A stretch of 64,000 bases of DNA. Origin: Virgibacillus sp. 7505 (GTDB lineage: Bacteria; Bacillota; Bacilli; Bacillales; Amphibacillaceae). The notes beneath the pieces were generated by a model. It saw only the letters and a program-made list of their open reading frames with translations. It was not told the DNA's origin and searched no databases. The DNA is taken from contig NZ_NPBF01000005.1 of the NCBI RefSeq assembly GCF_002272135.1, positions 1 to 64,000 of the forward strand, in the 5' to 3' direction. A program made the position numbers and the translations under genes. How positions within the stretch are numbered: the stretch's first letter is position 1; each line of letters begins with the position of its first letter. Shown piece after piece: positions 63,117 to 64,000 of this stretch.

Positions 63117-63934
63117 GCTTGTCCCACCTCTAAGATCTTCTTGCGAATCGCTTCTGCAACGCCATGTGCGTTATTGGAAGTCGTAATAAAATCAGCAGCG
63201 TCCTTTATAGCTGGAATAGCGTTATCCATAGCCACGCCGCAGCCGGCATACTGGATCATGGATAAATCATTTCCATTATCCCCAATTGCCATTACCTCTT
63301 CCCGTTTGATTCCAAGCTGCTCGGCCAAATTTTTCACTGCGCTGCCTTTGCTGGCTTCCGGATGGAGTATTTCATAGAAATACGGCGCGCTCTGTACCAT
63401 CGTAAATCTTGCTTTCCATTCGTCCGGTACATTGGCAATCGTCTCGCTTAACCGCTCCGGCTCATCAATGAACATCACCTTTGGAACGAGCACATCGCGC
63501 GAAATTTCATCGACAGTCCGGTAATGCAACGGCATCTTCGTCATGAATGATTCCAAGACAGTGTAGTTACTGATATTCCGATTCGATGTATACAAGTTTT
63601 TCGAATCAAAGTAATGCATTGGCGTATTGAGTTTCAAACTAAGCTGATGCAAGTCTATAAAGTCATCGTAAGATAAAGATAATTGCGATACCACTTCATT
63701 TGTGTGGGCATTCTGAACGAGTGCACCGTTGAAGGCAATGACAAAATCTCCGTCTTCATTCAGGATCAATTCTTCCAGGTACCGATACACACCATGAATT
63801 GGTCTGCCTGTACACAGAACAATTTTAACTCCAAGCTTTTTAGCTTCCTGAAGTGTCTCATGTACTTCCATTGTCACTTCATGCTGATCATTCAATAACG
63901 TTCCATCCATATCTATTGCTACAAGCTTATACAT
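63113..63934 (-). CDS. Cof-type HAD-superfamily phosphatase (YidA-like)
   Basis: A 273-residue HAD-IIB phosphatase: nucleophile Asp8 and acid Asp10 (AIDMDGTLL), motif II CTGRP (about 41-45), motif III Lys (HPEASKGSAV), motif IV IGDNGNDLSM. The cap domain between gives substrate choice; sugar phosphates and pyridoxal phosphate are typical. GGGGGAAG precedes the ATG at 63934. First gene of a two-gene unit with the LacX-like epimerase. Confidence 0.92.
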   Translation of the reverse strand: MYKLVAIDMDGTLLNDQHEVTMEVHETLQEAKKLGVKIVLCTGRPIHGVYRYLEELILNEDGDFVIAFNGALVQNAHTNEVVSQLSLSYDDFIDLHQLSLKLNTPMHYFDSKNLYTSNRNISNYTVLESFMTKMPLHYRTVDEISRDVLVPKVMFIDEPERLSETIANVPDEWKARFTMVQSAPYFYEILHPEASKGSAVKNLAEQLGIKREEVMAIGDNGNDLSMIQYAGCGVAMDNAIPAIKDAADFITTSNNAHGVAEAIRKKILEVGQA

Positions 63935-64000
63935 ACTTCTTCCCCCTTTTTCGTTGTTTGCTATGTATTCTCTTTATCAGTATATCGAAACTTAACTCGC

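Noticed and set aside
1-64000. tRNA, rRNA, CRISPR arrays, transposases or prophage genes
   Set aside because: None were seen on either strand; no repeat-spacer pattern, rRNA-like block or transposase motif is present.

Overview
The window looks like a chromosomal segment of a low-to-moderate GC, halotolerant Bacillaceae bacterium; a Terribacillus/Virgibacillus-type genome is my best guess, but the species is inferred only. Reasons: strong GGAGG-type ribosome sites with many TTG starts, rho-independent terminators at almost every operon end, and close matches (from memory) to Bacillus subtilis DhaS, IolS, BdhA, TcyABC, CatE, MhqR/MhqD, PepT and the YkoS/YkoT neighbourhood. I see no rRNA, tRNA, CRISPR array, insertion sequence or prophage. 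It is mostly core and stress metabolism with a few lineage-specific surface genes.

Layout. 0-2.4 kb: end of an OpuC-type compatible-solute ABC importer. 2.4-6.3 kb: a YnfA-type protein, the agmatine-to-putrescine pair aguA-aguB, a DUF2785 protein and a YitT-type membrane protein. 6.5-10.9 kb: an Lrp-type regulator facing a five-gene operon (DUF4178, PspA, DUF4247 lipoprotein, DUF350, membrane-fused spermidine synthase-like protein) behind a perfect sigma-W-type promoter. 11-16.1 kb: UV endonuclease UvsE and two paralogous secreted subtilases, one with a lysine-rich 51-residue repeat tail, the other with an acidic tail and an LPDTA sortase signal. 16.3-19.7 kb: SulP transporter and an ArsR/CzcD zinc-efflux pair. 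19.7-23.7 kb: an amber-interrupted coiled-coil gene, an MFS transporter, an esterase and an amine oxidase-type flavoprotein.

23.8-35.9 kb: PepT; MhqR-MhqD quinone-stress operon with a textbook promoter and operator; DhaS; a YqkD-like hydrolase; TetR plus MMPL exporter sharing two matching operators; IolS, BdhA, a LysR regulator and an SDR. 36-42.8 kb: TcyABC cystine importer, a leader peptide coupled to an MFS exporter, GarD, and AzlCD. 43-49.2 kb: a soluble PAS-methyl-accepting protein lacking a standard start codon, a STAS-like protein, a UMF1 transporter, a VWA lipoprotein with a second sigma-W-type promoter, a small protein and PurT. 49.3-54.4 kb: a GGDEF-EAL enzyme followed by YkoS- and YkoT-like surface glycosylation genes. 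54.5-64 kb: Na+/solute symporter, YcdB-like protein, CatE-like dioxygenase behind a CatR/YodB-type box, nucleoside transporter, CPA1 Na+/H+ antiporter, LacX-like epimerase and a Cof-type phosphatase.

Themes: envelope stress (two sigma-W-type promoters, PspA, VWA lipoprotein), quinone/catechol detoxification (MhqR/D, CatE), polyamine synthesis placed near and inside the PspA operon, salt adaptation (Opu, CPA1, SSS) and cell-surface proteolysis/glycosylation. The best candidates for under-described biology are the sigma-W/PspA/aminopropyltransferase operon, the oppositely charged subtilase pair, and the leader-peptide-coupled MFS exporter.
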